Source of the DNA: Sipunculus nudus
Lineage: Eukaryota; Annelida; Sipuncula; Golfingiida; Sipunculidae
NCBI GenBank assembly: GCA_026874595.1
Contig: CM049313.1
Span: 38,776,659-38,840,658, forward strand
Reading direction: 5' to 3'
Length of the DNA: 64,000 nucleotides
Shown: positions 63,591 to 64,000 of the stretch, piece after piece
Position numbering within the stretch: position 1 is the stretch's first letter
Layout of the letters: each line of letters begins with the position of its first letter
Program-made: the position numbers and the translations under genes
Notes under the pieces: model-generated
The model's input: only the letters and a program-made list of their open reading frames with translations
Told to the model about the DNA's origin: nothing
The model's database searches: none

Positions 63591-64000
63591 GTAAGTTACT
63601 ATAGACATATTATACGACGCTTCATTTATCAAAATTAAGCGGGATAATGTTAATGTGGCATTCTTTAAATAAATAAAAAAGTGAACGTGTCTCATGGCTA
63701 ACCGAACATTACATTGACTCTCCTGACATGACCGATGGTTCATTAGGTGACATAAAAATCAATTATACTGCGACCGAAAGAAGTCCCCCTCCGCTCCGCC
63801 GGATTTTTCTCATGGTTTGATTATTGACTGAAGTTGAGATCCTTTTGTCAGGAACGGCGGTTAATTAGACAGTGACGTTTAAATCTTTTTAATCTAGGCT
63901 TTAACAAAAAGTTTTTTTCCGGTGGAATTTCATTTGGTGGCTCACATTTTAGAAGCGTTGACGACACTTTTTGTAAGGTTACATTAGTGTGTTCCTGCAG
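63591..64000 (+). other. Start of intron 2 of the Trk-like gene
   Basis: The sequence begins with the GTAAGT donor and runs to the window edge. No further LRR exon is seen. Confidence 0.5.

Overview
The window looks like a piece of an AT-rich lophotrochozoan genome, most likely a bivalve mollusc. Three things point that way: intron-rich architecture, tRNA-derived SINEs and degenerate LINEs of types I associate with molluscs, and long tandem arrays inside an intron. No database could be searched, so species is not assigned. There is no bacterial or organellar gene content.

The one host gene I can support runs left to right. Its first coding exon (7922-8112) encodes a signal peptide and a cysteine-containing N-terminal cap. 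Its second (63516-63590) encodes one leucine-rich repeat. Both end in GTAAGT donors, both junctions are phase 2, and the second exon is exactly 75 bp. The joined N-terminus aligns without gaps to the first LRR of Trk neurotrophin-receptor tyrosine kinases. The window is therefore best read as the 5' end of a Trk-like gene with a first coding intron of 55,403 bp (8113-63515). The Ig and kinase exons would lie to the right.

Upstream (1-7921) is mostly unique AT-rich DNA. It also holds a (TA)n/(TG)n tract, a four-copy ~280 bp dimeric tandem repeat (4876-6000) and a possible 5' UTR splice donor at 7726.

The giant intron holds most of the structure. From left to right it contains: a ~30 bp minisatellite of about 60 units (9037-10872); a (TA)n/(ATT)n tract; a possible short inverted-repeat element (18177-18455); two inverted copies of a ~330 bp MITE (21956-22295 and 23131-23454) plus a truncated third copy (37860-37928); a 12.3 kb array of about 219 copies of a 56 bp monomer with higher-order structure (24573-36857); a possible minus-strand exon-like open segment (37932-38336); a 2,888 bp non-autonomous hAT-type element with a perfect 8 bp target duplication and internal ~155 bp repeats (39193-42080); a tRNA-SINE with a perfect 13 bp target duplication (47341-47658); two LINE remnants (48150-48680 and 55436-55737); a 19 bp tandem repeat interrupted by one of those remnants; a 23 bp minisatellite (58010-58560); and two direct copies of another tRNA-like SINE (61153-61309 and 61427-61583).

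Most open frames seen across the window are repeat-driven or chance and are not reported as genes. The most interesting structures are the minisatellite just inside intron 1, whose units carry both a 3' splice-site-like motif and a let-7 seed match in sense orientation, the intronic 56 bp satellite, and the hAT element built around an expanded internal repeat.
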